Shown: positions 42,945 to 51,837 of the stretch, piece by piece
How the letters are laid out: the number at the start of each line of letters is the position of its first letter
Numbering within the stretch: the first letter of the stretch is position 1
DNA from: Photorhabdus cinerea
GTDB lineage: Bacteria > Pseudomonadota > Gammaproteobacteria > Enterobacterales > Enterobacteriaceae
Length of the DNA: 64,000 nucleotides
Direction: 5' to 3'
Assembly (NCBI RefSeq): GCF_011189575.1
Contig: NZ_PUJW01000007.1
Location: 1-64,000 of the forward strand
The notes under the pieces: model-generated
Told to the model about the DNA's origin: nothing
Databases searched by the model: none
What the model saw: only the letters and a program-made list of their open reading frames with translations
Translations under genes and position numbers: made by a program

Positions 42945-43420
42945 GTAACCAGTCCAGTATGGTCAGCCAAAAAACTATCAGCTAATTCATATATCTGAAA
43001 ATAGGGTTCATATGTTGGCCACTGACAGTGCAACTGATGCTCACTGGCAAGCGTAAAACCAAATCGACGGTAGTAACGTGGATCACCTAAAACAACGACT
43101 GCTCTATAGCCAAATTCATTCAAGCTATCCAGACCTTCATAAATCAGTCTTTCTCCAATCCCCTGCCGGCGATATTCTTCAGAAACCGCCAACGGCGCCA
43201 AACCGACCCACTGGTGATCTTCGCCATTAATATCTACCGGACTAAATGCCACGTAACCGATTACCTGGCCTTCATCATCCGTAGCAACCATGCCCAATGT
43301 CAGTAATCCATCTTCTCGCAACTGCTTTACCAATTCCGCTTCCACCGCGGCATCAAATGATTTCCGTAGTAACCGATCTATCCCGGCTGCGTCTACCGGA
43401 ATTTCTACTCTAATCAACAT
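42917..43420 (-). CDS. yhbS: GNAT acetyltransferase YhbS
   Basis: 167 residues from ATG 43420, the E. coli length; an upstream frame adds seven residues. Acetyl-CoA site SEEYRRQGIGERLI, then GYRAVVVLGDPRYYRRFGF. Substrate unsettled. Starts inside the end of the truncated ubiT. Confidence 0.9.
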   Translation of the reverse strand: MLIRVEIPVDAAGIDRLLRKSFDAAVEAELVKQLREDGLLTLGMVATDDEGQVIGYVAFSPVDINGEDHQWVGLAPLAVSEEYRRQGIGERLIYEGLDSLNEFGYRAVVVLGDPRYYRRFGFTLASEHQLHCQWPTYEPYFQIYELADSFLADHTGLVTYSPPFDRF

Positions 43421-43767
43421 GATAATCGCGCATGATCGCATTGATATGCGCCCTCCAGCAAATTGATTTTAATAAACTCATCCAATTGCAACAAACCCGC
43501 ACGAAGAACAGCAAATATGGGATTTAACACTATTACATCTACTAGATTTCTAACATACAACCCCAATCCAGCCTCTCCTGTAATACACAAATGACGATGC
43601 AGGAAGGAAAAGGTATCAGAGGCTTCTTTGCGGGTAGCTATCAGAATCAGATCATTGGCTTTGTCGTTAAGACCAATATCTTTCTGCTCATGCCGACTGA
43701 GAACCAAATGATTATCATGGGCAGTAATAAACCAACGCAGATTGAGATCGCGGATTTTTCCTAACAC
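43414..43767 (-). pseudogene. ubiT: UbiT (YhbT) SCP2 lipid-carrier protein, N-terminally truncated
   Basis: 117 codons from a GTG; a TGA stands two codons upstream in frame. IRDLNLRWFITAHDNHLVLS, DLILIATRKEASDTFSF, LCITGEAGLGLYVRNLVD and LLQLDEFI match residues about 60-174 of E. coli UbiT, so the first third is missing. UbiT binds ubiquinone intermediates in O2-independent synthesis with UbiU and UbiV. Those two genes, divergent from ubiT in E. coli, are absent here: the upstream 600 bases have no gene and then the unusual lipid cluster begins. Probably the scar of a deletion or insertion. Confidence 0.65.
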
Positions 43768-44388
43768 AACTCAGACTCCTTACTCGATAAAGTAATGTAG
43801 CTATTCTGCCAAAATACATCGATATTCTTCCGATCCTACATCAAGAATCCAACGCAGAACCAGCTGTAAATTTTACTTTTAGCTATTAGGGTAACATCTG
43901 CTTATAAACTGCTCTAAATCAAAATATCCCTTCTTTAATTCAATTAAAATTCTTAACCATTATTACTTCATTCCGGTATTTTATATCAGGAGGATTTGTC
44001 CCACAGAAGACCTATATGAGAATACAATCGTTGCAGATAACAGGGCAGATACTCTCTATATCATTCTAAAGTAGGAGATCAAGGCCCGTTATTCCTTCAA
44101 TCTTAAGAGAAAATAAAAATACAGATAAACATACAGTTACAAAAGAAATTGTAAACATAAGTTGCATGTTAAGATCTAAATTTACACATCTTGATTATAG
44201 CGGATTGCAAATTTTTAGCTTAACGTATGACGTCAGTCCATACGTATTTCTTACGGTTATTCCCAGGAATAAGGTTAAAAACACGCATGGATTTCATTAA
44301 GTATTGCTTCTGGATTTACTATCCTTGGGCTGTAATTTGTCACAAACGTATATTAGTTCGATCTTTATACAATAAATAGGAATGGTGT
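43768..44388. other. Intergenic region upstream of the mevalonate/lipid cluster
   Basis: About 620 bases without a gene. It must hold the cluster promoter; near 44366 the word TATACAATAAATAGG resembles a -10 region 20-25 bases before the start. An inverted repeat lies at 44223-44245. No trace of ubiU or ubiV was recognised. Confidence 0.45.
44223..44245. promoter_or_regulatory. Palindrome, possible operator of the lipid cluster
   Basis: ACGTATG, 9 bases, CATACGT: perfect 7-bp arms, centred about 155 bases before the first gene of the cluster. The form suits a dimeric regulator; none is encoded next to it. Confidence 0.4.
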
Positions 44389-45333
44389 ATGGAAGGCCAA
44401 GATATTTATTCAAGATTCATTGGTAAGAGGGTAAAGCTATGGATGGATGAGCGCTTCCCGCTACAGAACGCGCCACTTTTCTTTATCTTTTATATCATCA
44501 GCTATTCCGTAGCTTTTTACTCGATAGGGGAAAAGCCGGTTTTATCATGGGAGATCCTGCTCGGTTGCTTAATGTCCTTTTCTTATTTTTTACTATTACG
44601 GATATTCGATGAGCATAAAGATTATCAGCTGGATTGTGAACACCATCCACAGAGGATATTACAGCGCGGCATTATTACGCTAAAAAATCTACGAGTACTC
44701 GGTATCTGCTGCATTGCCCTGCAATTGGGTGGGAGTTTATTTTTAGATCAGGGAGTTGGTTCAGTCACTTTTGCCTGGCTATTAGTCTTTATCTGGACCT
44801 GTCTTATGGGGAAAGAATTCTTTATCAGTGAATGGTTAAACCAGCACCTCACTTGGTATGCCATTTCCCATATGTTGGTCATGCCACTCATTATCTGGTG
44901 GCTGGTTAATATCGCTAGTCCCAACCTCACACTCACTTTCCCAATATGGGTTTTGATGGGGTTATGCTTTTTCTCTGGATTTAGTTTTGAAATTACACGC
45001 AAGTGTAAAGGCCCAGATGAAGAACGTCCGGAAATACCGACCTATTCATCTATTTTCGGCAGAAAAGGGGCAGTTGCTATTATCGCGGCATTACTCACCA
45101 TAATGTTAGTGTTACAGATTTGGCTAATTAATATCACCACTGACGACATTGCGTTATGGGCATTAATTATCTTGGTAGTTTGTTATGCATTGTGTCTGTG
45201 GCAATTAGGTAAATTTCTCTGCCACCCCACTATTCAAAATCGCAAACGCAATGAAGCTGTCGTGGGAATATTTATGGTTCTGGGTTATTCAGTTTGCGCT
45301 GCCAGCATTTTAATAAAGCTTGGGTTTGCTTAG
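44389..45333 (+). CDS. UbiA-superfamily prenyltransferase (membrane)
   Basis: 314 residues, 8-9 predicted membrane helices. First Asp-rich motif RIFDEHKDYQLDCEHHPQR followed by RGII compares with N-D-x-x-D-x-x-x-D...RP..sG of UbiA enzymes. Second motif region EITRKCKGPDEERPEIPTY, then FGRKGA, at the usual distance. UbiA proteins move a prenyl group from a diphosphate to an acceptor (quinone ring, haem, or glycerol phosphate in archaeal DGGGP synthase). First gene of the cluster, 20 bases before the HMG-CoA reductase gene. Acceptor unknown; the archaeal type is suggested only by the neighbours. Confidence 0.7.
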   Translation: MEGQDIYSRFIGKRVKLWMDERFPLQNAPLFFIFYIISYSVAFYSIGEKPVLSWEILLGCLMSFSYFLLLRIFDEHKDYQLDCEHHPQRILQRGIITLKNLRVLGICCIALQLGGSLFLDQGVGSVTFAWLLVFIWTCLMGKEFFISEWLNQHLTWYAISHMLVMPLIIWWLVNIASPNLTLTFPIWVLMGLCFFSGFSFEITRKCKGPDEERPEIPTYSSIFGRKGAVAIIAALLTIMLVLQIWLINITTDDIALWALIILVVCYALCLWQLGKFLCHPTIQNRKRNEAVVGIFMVLGYSVCAASILIKLGFA

Positions 45334-45353
45334 GTATCGAAGGAAATATAGTT

Positions 45354-47882
45354 ATGTTGCAAAAAAATATCCAATCATATGCGAGTCATGTCTCAGATAA
45401 TACCACTACTCACATAGAGAGCTGTGCACTGGGTTCAATTCCAGAATTATCACGTGACATATTCAGCAATAAACACCAAGAGGTATCTGCCGTTCATACA
45501 ACAGCAGCCCAGGTAAAATTATTACCCCGCCGCCATCTTTATACATATACCGAGGAAGCCCGGCAAAAACGCCTAGATTATTTGGCAAAACATACCGGAC
45601 ATACGCTAGAACACGTGGCAAATACCCATCTGGACGCGACGAAACTAACAAAAACGATTGAAGGATTTATTGGTTCAATAGAAATCCCTGTAGGGATTGC
45701 TGGCCCTTTATTGATAAAGGGACAATACGCTCAAGGGGTATATTACGCACCGATTGCCACCACGGAAGCCGCCCTAATTGCGTCAATATCCCGTGGTTCC
45801 TCAGCCATTATGCAATCAGGGGGTACGACTGCCCGTGTGCTTGGTCAACGCATGATACGAGCTCCCCGTTTTGAATTTTATAGCGTCTCACATAGCATTA
45901 TGTTCAGTGATTGGATCAACGAACATATCAGCGAACTACGACATGAAATTGGACGTCACTCCAAGCATGCGCAATTGACGGAAATAAAACCACACATCAT
46001 TGGACGTAGTGTCCATTTGCAGTTTATCTACAATACAGCCGCCGCTGCAGGTCAAAATATGACCACCATCTGTACCTGGTATGCATGCCAATGGATACAA
46101 GAGCAGTTAGCAGAAATGACTTTTATACCACTGCGCCACTTTATGATAGACGGTAATACTTCCAGCGATAAAAAGGTGGCTTATCAATCCTTTATTGAAG
46201 GACGTGGAACGCGTGTAGTGGCAGAGGTTTATCTAAATGCTGAATCCTGTCAGCAAATCCTGCGAGTCACTCCTCAACAACTTGTCACGGCTTATCATCA
46301 TGTCTGCGAAGGAGCCACAGCTTCAGGGATGGTTGGTATAAATATTAATGCAGCAAATGTTATCGCCGGTATGTTTACAGCCTTAGGCCAAGATATCGCC
46401 TGCGTACATGAATCTTCGGTAGCACATTTGCACATGACATTAACTGCCGATAACCGCGTCTATTGCTGTATCACATTGCCATCACTGATCGTAGGCACAG
46501 TCGGCGGAGGTACCTATTTACCACACCAACGTGAATGTCTGAACATGTTAGGCTGCACCGACGAAAACGGCACTGCTCGCCTGGCTGAGATCATCGCTAG
46601 TTATTGCCTGGCTCTTGATATTTCAACACTGTCAGCCATTGCTGCGGATGAGTTTGCGCAATCGCATGAAAAACTCAGCCGTAACCATCCAGCTCCCACC
46701 GTTGGTATTATTCCGCGCACCCCGCAAGAGCTTGACCTGTCATTCTTCCAACAGGCAAATTTTAACCCTGTGTTACAAGGGGCTAACCTGACCACCATCA
46801 AACCCAAATTTTCTGGCGACGATGGACACAGCATGCTAACCCAGCTGAGTTCAAACTATGCGGAACGTTTAATTGGTCTATTTCCCTTTGATATGACCAC
46901 ATCCGCACAGCTCACTCTGCCTGTAATGCTGAAGCTAAAACCGTTGGGGAATGAAGTCGTTAACATGATACTGGATATCGCCAAACACTGTTCCCCTGAG
47001 CTGTTTACTGTTTTTCAGGATTTTGCACATCAGCTTGAATTTAACCAGAGCCATACCCGCGAGCTAGCTATTATGAACCAGCAAAATCCACAGCTCATGC
47101 GTTATATCCCTGTCATCTATGGTGTGATTGAAAACGAGGCAACTGGAACCTATGCCCTGATTGAAGAATTGCTTCACGATATGGTGTTAATGAACAATAT
47201 TAATCTGGAAATACCCTGGGAACAGCACCACCTTGAAGCGGCTATCCGAGGAATTGCCGATATTCACGCCATCTGGTTAGGGCAAGAAGAAGAGCTAATG
47301 TGGAAATTCCCACAACTGCAAATGTCGAATGCTGATACGGTTTCACAGACGAGCCCCCTATGGAAAAAACTAGGCAATTTTGTTCACCAGACATTCTCGG
47401 AGCTATTAACCGCCGAGGAACACCAAGATTTCCAGTTCTGGGTAGATAACTCAGCCATATGGTGGCAAGAGATCGAACAGATGCCTCGGACATTAATCCA
47501 TGGTGATTTCAATCCACGTAATATCGCTTTCCGGCAGCAGGAAGAAGGGTTACGTTTATGTGCCTGGGATTGGGAATTGTCTACTTTGCATCTGCCCCAA
47601 CGCGACCTCGTCGAACTGTTAGCCTTTAGCTTAGACCACCAGCAAAGCGATGCAAACAGTGTGGCCTATTATATTGAACTACACCGAATTGAGCTCGAGC
47701 AAAAATCGGGGATTTCTCTTGACCCGATAAATTGGCATCGCGGCTATGAGCTAGCGCTACGTGATTTCTGGATGAGAAGAATCCCGCTTTATATGATGGC
47801 ACATAATGTTGTTGGCTATCCATTTATGGAGCGCACGATGAAAACTATCCGCTGGCTTATTTCATTAACGCGGAATCAATAG
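45354..47882 (+). CDS. HMG-CoA reductase fused to an APH-type kinase
   Basis: 842 residues from ATG 45354 (AAGGAA before it). Residues about 50-445 are an HMG-CoA reductase of the NADPH-type (class I-like): GIAGPLL, ATTEAALIASISRG with Glu138, SSDKKVAYQSFIEGRG with Lys273/274, GQDIA with Asp347, VGTVGGGTYL, and the catalytic-type His438 in AQSHEK. All four catalytic residues are present. Residues about 510-830 are an aminoglycoside-phosphotransferase/choline-kinase-like domain with LIHGDFNPRN (716-723) and CAWDWE (Asp739). The enzyme should form mevalonate; the kinase may phosphorylate it or another alcohol. I know no such fusion in enterobacteria, which make isoprenoids by the MEP route. Confidence 0.8.
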   Translation: MLQKNIQSYASHVSDNTTTHIESCALGSIPELSRDIFSNKHQEVSAVHTTAAQVKLLPRRHLYTYTEEARQKRLDYLAKHTGHTLEHVANTHLDATKLTKTIEGFIGSIEIPVGIAGPLLIKGQYAQGVYYAPIATTEAALIASISRGSSAIMQSGGTTARVLGQRMIRAPRFEFYSVSHSIMFSDWINEHISELRHEIGRHSKHAQLTEIKPHIIGRSVHLQFIYNTAAAAGQNMTTICTWYACQWIQEQLAEMTFIPLRHFMIDGNTSSDKKVAYQSFIEGRGTRVVAEVYLNAESCQQILRVTPQQLVTAYHHVCEGATASGMVGININAANVIAGMFTALGQDIACVHESSVAHLHMTLTADNRVYCCITLPSLIVGTVGGGTYLPHQRECLNMLGCTDENGTARLAEIIASYCLALDISTLSAIAADEFAQSHEKLSRNHPAPTVGIIPRTPQELDLSFFQQANFNPVLQGANLTTIKPKFSGDDGHSMLTQLSSNYAERLIGLFPFDMTTSAQLTLPVMLKLKPLGNEVVNMILDIAKHCSPELFTVFQDFAHQLEFNQSHTRELAIMNQQNPQLMRYIPVIYGVIENEATGTYALIEELLHDMVLMNNINLEIPWEQHHLEAAIRGIADIHAIWLGQEEELMWKFPQLQMSNADTVSQTSPLWKKLGNFVHQTFSELLTAEEHQDFQFWVDNSAIWWQEIEQMPRTLIHGDFNPRNIAFRQQEEGLRLCAWDWELSTLHLPQRDLVELLAFSLDHQQSDANSVAYYIELHRIELEQKSGISLDPINWHRGYELALRDFWMRRIPLYMMAHNVVGYPFMERTMKTIRWLISLTRNQ

Positions 47883-48044
47883 TCAATCGAATTAGGTTAT
47901 TTAATTCACTCTTCCTCTAATAATAAGGGTGCAGCAATAGCTTGTAATACATTCGTGTCTTATTGATCTATTAACCCACAAATATTATGTGCAAATAAGA
48001 CCATGATATATATAAGTGTACTATTGCTGCATTGGTGGAATAAC

Positions 48045-50789
48045 ATGAAATATCTCTATACTCAAGATAGCGCTATTAAATTAGCGGAGCATTCCTTAGG
48101 TGGCAAAGCGGCTAATTTATTATGGCTGACACAAAATGGTTTTCCTGTACCTAATTATTGGGTCATCAGCAGTGAGGTACTGAACAGCTTATTAGTTAAC
48201 GATACGTTTGCAATCAACATTGTGGAACAGTTAGCCGCTGTGCCACATGATATCAGCCAGGAAAAACTCGACGCCATTGCCGCTCCTTTGCGCCAATGGT
48301 TACAATCACTCCCTCTGCCTACGGAATTAGAAGAAGAGCTGGCTCTGTTGTCAGAAAATCACCCAGATACGTTTTTTGCTGTTCGCTCATCCGCTATTGG
48401 TGAAGATGCAGCCAATGCGTCTTTTGCCGGGCAGATGGATAGTTACCTATTCCAGCGTGGCAAATCCGCACTTGCTGACAGCTTACGTGCTGTGATGGCT
48501 TCAGCCTTTAATACCCGTGCGTTGCAATATCGCCTGCATAAACAACTGCCGATGGGTAATATCCGTAGCGCTGTCATCATTCAGAACATGGTTGCCTGTG
48601 AAGTTTCTGGAGTCATGTTTACCGCGCACCCAGTTACCGGCAGTAGACAACATTACTTAATCTCATCCGCCTGGGGAACTGGGGAAGGTGTAGTTTCTGG
48701 TGAATGCGATACCGATGAGTTTTCAGTTCATCTCACCATGCCTGAGATCGAACGCCATATCACGCAAAAAGGGACAGCAAGTGTCTTCGATACCGCCAAC
48801 GGCAGCGGTACAGTGACAGTACCAGTCGCAGAGGAAAAACAGTGGGTTCCAACCTTATCCGATGATGAAATATATGCATTGCGAGATATTGGCAAAAAAA
48901 TCGCAGCGGCACGCGGTTGTCCGCAAGATATCGAGTGGACGGTTCAAAACCATCAAATCTTTATTCTACAGACCCGGCCAATAACCAGATTACCCCGTCA
49001 GGATGATAAGAACGAACACCGTATTATCTTCGACAACTCTAATATTCAGGAATCTTATTGTGGAATAACCACGCCACTGACTTTCTCTTTTGCCCGTGCT
49101 GGTTATGCCACTGTTTATGAACAGACAATACGTGCTTTGGGTTGTTCAGATAAACAGGTTAATCAGCATCGTTCTATGTTGGAAAATATGCTCGGCTTAA
49201 TTAAAGGCAGAATCTATTACAACATCAACAACTGGTATAAAGGGCTATTATTACTCCCCTCTTTCCAAACTAATAAGAAAGATATGGAAAGAATGATGGG
49301 GCTGGAAGATCCTGTCGATTTCATTGAAGATAAAGAACTTTCATTGGGCGATAAAATAAAAAAACTTCCCAAAATGGGATGGGCTTTGCTGCAACTACTA
49401 TATGCCTTCAGAACGATGGATCAGCGGGTAAAGTTGTTTTTAGCACAATTTAAACAGCATGCCGCAGCCATAAAACGAACAGAGTTACATACCTGCAACA
49501 GCGGCCAACTGATCGAGAAATTGAAATATCTGGATGAGCACCTGCTACGACGCTGGACGACGCCAATCCTGAATGATTTCTACGTAATGATGTTTAATGG
49601 CCGAGTACACCGGGGGCTAGCTGCTGCTGGCATTGAGAACCCGACTGCACTATTAGGTGATCTCCTCTCAGGGGACGAAGATATTGAAAGCACCCAACCG
49701 ACCAAAGTGCTGTTAAAGATGTGCCAATATGCGCGCCAGCATCCTGAATTATGCACCCTGCTAACGAACGGCGATGCACGTACCTTGCTAACCCAAGTAC
49801 GCCAGCTCGATGAACCATTCCACCAACAATGTATTGATTATATTGAAAAATATGGCGATCGTACTATGGGTGAACTGAAGCTGGAAACCATTACACTAAA
49901 ACAAGATCCCAGTTTTCTGTTTCTGATAATAAAAAACTACCTTGCTATCGATACCCTCACACCAGAGACGTTATCCAGCCGGGAAAGAAAATTGCGTACT
50001 CAGGCAGAAAACACCGCATTTCAGCAAATACGCGAGCGACTTGGCTCCAAACATATGGCCGCCTTCAAAAAGAATTTGCAGAAATTGCGCCAGGCAATAC
50101 GCCACCGGGAAAATATGCGCTTCACCCGAACTCGTATGTTTGGGCTATACCGGGATATTTTCATACAGCTTGGTCAAGCATATGCACTAGAAGGGCTCCT
50201 CGCTGAACCCCGCGATATTTTCTACCTGACGTTAGAAGAGATCTACAGCGGCTACGAAGGAACCTCGGTACAAACCCAACTTAAGCCTTTAGTGGCTATA
50301 CGCAAGCAAGAATATGCCAGCTACGAAACAGAAGATGAACCAGCTCACCACTTTTTCATTAGAGGCTCACTGTATCAGCAGCAAGATTACCGCTACCCCT
50401 ACCAAGAACAACAGACCCCGACCGATAGCAGCGTGCTGCAAGGCATAGGTTGTTACCCAGGGCAAGTTGAAACGACTATCCGCTTGATTAAAAACCCACA
50501 GGACGAAATGTCACTGGCAGGGCAAATCCTTTGCACAGTGCGTACCGATCCCGGCTGGGCACCGTTATTCCCTACAGCCGGTGGATTATTAATCGAGCGC
50601 GGTTCCACTCTCTCTCATTCTGCTGTTGTAGCCCGTGAACTGGGTATCCCGGCAATTGTCGGCATTCCAGCTATCACACAAATTTTAAAAGATGGTGATC
50701 GGGTACGCATGGACGGCGCAACGGGGAGTGTTACCCGCTTGTACGACACCAACACAGAAGAGTTACCATCAGGAGGTGAACATGTCTGA
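48045..50789 (+). CDS. PEP synthase / rifampin-phosphotransferase-like dikinase
   Basis: 914 residues from ATG 48045; an upstream frame from 48003 adds 14 hydrophobic residues without support. N-terminal ATP-grasp domain of PEP synthase type (LGGKAANLLWLTQNGFPVPNYW, FAVRSSAIGEDAANASFAGQ, GCPQDIEWT). C-terminal swivelling phosphohistidine domain STLSHSAVVARELGIPAIVG, with His858 expected to carry phosphate. The central part lacks a recognisable PEP/pyruvate barrel and is more like rifampin phosphotransferase, so an alcohol acceptor and the reaction ATP to AMP plus phosphate are plausible. Overlaps the next gene by 8 bases. Confidence 0.75.
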   Translation: MKYLYTQDSAIKLAEHSLGGKAANLLWLTQNGFPVPNYWVISSEVLNSLLVNDTFAINIVEQLAAVPHDISQEKLDAIAAPLRQWLQSLPLPTELEEELALLSENHPDTFFAVRSSAIGEDAANASFAGQMDSYLFQRGKSALADSLRAVMASAFNTRALQYRLHKQLPMGNIRSAVIIQNMVACEVSGVMFTAHPVTGSRQHYLISSAWGTGEGVVSGECDTDEFSVHLTMPEIERHITQKGTASVFDTANGSGTVTVPVAEEKQWVPTLSDDEIYALRDIGKKIAAARGCPQDIEWTVQNHQIFILQTRPITRLPRQDDKNEHRIIFDNSNIQESYCGITTPLTFSFARAGYATVYEQTIRALGCSDKQVNQHRSMLENMLGLIKGRIYYNINNWYKGLLLLPSFQTNKKDMERMMGLEDPVDFIEDKELSLGDKIKKLPKMGWALLQLLYAFRTMDQRVKLFLAQFKQHAAAIKRTELHTCNSGQLIEKLKYLDEHLLRRWTTPILNDFYVMMFNGRVHRGLAAAGIENPTALLGDLLSGDEDIESTQPTKVLLKMCQYARQHPELCTLLTNGDARTLLTQVRQLDEPFHQQCIDYIEKYGDRTMGELKLETITLKQDPSFLFLIIKNYLAIDTLTPETLSSRERKLRTQAENTAFQQIRERLGSKHMAAFKKNLQKLRQAIRHRENMRFTRTRMFGLYRDIFIQLGQAYALEGLLAEPRDIFYLTLEEIYSGYEGTSVQTQLKPLVAIRKQEYASYETEDEPAHHFFIRGSLYQQQDYRYPYQEQQTPTDSSVLQGIGCYPGQVETTIRLIKNPQDEMSLAGQILCTVRTDPGWAPLFPTAGGLLIERGSTLSHSAVVARELGIPAIVGIPAITQILKDGDRVRMDGATGSVTRLYDTNTEELPSGGEHV

Positions 50790-51837
50790 TATATTCATGG
50801 GTGAATGGTCACCAACCAATCCACTGCCTAAAGGTTTTCTTGACCTTCCATCCATTATTTACCGTGATTGGCCGCTCTGGCCTGGCGAAGATCAGGAAAA
50901 GGTACAGCAACAGTTCAGCCCCGAAAATTGTTGGTTTAATCACAGCAAAGCTTGGATTGGCTGTATTCCAGGGAAAACCCGTCTTGCCGGCCTTTTGGTG
51001 CCTCATAGCGTTGATGGTCAACCTGCCGCATTCTTCGGCTTTTGGGAAACCGATCATGACCTGGCAAGCAACACCATGCTGTTTAGCGCCCTAGAACAAT
51101 GGGCCAAGAAAAATGGTGCGCGTAATCTCTACGGACCGATTAACTTTTCAACCTTCGGACATTATCGTGTCCGGCTTAATCATTTTGATGTCCCTCCCTT
51201 TGAGCACGAACCTTATAATCCTCCTTACTATTCCCTCTTGTTAGAAGGGTTGGGATTTGATACTCGTTACCGCTATACCTCGCTATTCGATGACACCCAA
51301 GCAATAGCAAACAACTTTCGACAAGATTATCTACGCGCACAAAAACTCCCTGATCCCCAAGCAACATTATTACCGTTAACGTCGGAATTATGGATGCAGG
51401 AACAGGTTAAATTATATTCCTTTATTGACTCAGTCTTTGGCGAAAATTTCGCTTACACCACTCCATCCTGGACAATGTTCCAACAATATTGTGGTGAAGA
51501 GTTTATTAAACCGTTTTGTCGCTATCCTGCGTCATTCCTGGCTAAAACCACCAGCGGCGAAATTGCTGGGTTAATCCTTAGTCTATCAGTCCTGCAAGAA
51601 GGTCAACCCACCATCGGATTGTTGAAAACTGTGGCCGTCGCACCGCAATACCGAGGCAGCCGGTTGTATAACACGCTATATGATTCATTTGAGCGGAGCG
51701 CCAGCCGCATTCACCCTCGCCTGGGGGGCGCTCTGATGCGCGAAGATAATAAATCATTAAAAACCGCAGAACGACTTTTCAGTACTCCTGCTTCCACCAG
51801 ACATCAATACGCGCTTTATTACAGGAGGATCGCATGA
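50782..51837 (+). CDS. GNAT-like acyltransferase (YghO-type)
   Basis: 351 residues, perfect AGGAGGTG before ATG 50782. Two halves: an N-terminal segment with FFGFWETDHDLASNTMLFSALEQWAKKNGARNLYGPINFS and YNPPYY...LEGLGFD, as in YghO-like proteins, and a C-terminal GNAT core (KTVAVAPQYRGSRLYNTLYDSFE) resembling an acetyl-CoA/acyl binding loop. Likely moves an acyl group onto an amine or hydroxyl. The acyl ligase gene overlaps it by 4 bases (ATGA), so the ligase may supply its substrate. Confidence 0.6.
   Translation: MSDIFMGEWSPTNPLPKGFLDLPSIIYRDWPLWPGEDQEKVQQQFSPENCWFNHSKAWIGCIPGKTRLAGLLVPHSVDGQPAAFFGFWETDHDLASNTMLFSALEQWAKKNGARNLYGPINFSTFGHYRVRLNHFDVPPFEHEPYNPPYYSLLLEGLGFDTRYRYTSLFDDTQAIANNFRQDYLRAQKLPDPQATLLPLTSELWMQEQVKLYSFIDSVFGENFAYTTPSWTMFQQYCGEEFIKPFCRYPASFLAKTTSGEIAGLILSLSVLQEGQPTIGLLKTVAVAPQYRGSRLYNTLYDSFERSASRIHPRLGGALMREDNKSLKTAERLFSTPASTRHQYALYYRRIA

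Noticed and set aside
42105..44388. CRISPR-like or tandem repeat arrays
   Set aside because: I looked for regularly spaced repeats in the AT-rich spacers here and across the window; none has repeat-spacer regularity.
44389..47882. Cluster read as carotenoid or hopanoid synthesis
   Set aside because: No phytoene or squalene synthase, desaturase or cyclase is present; the CDP-alcohol and CarS-like enzymes point to phospholipid-type chemistry instead.
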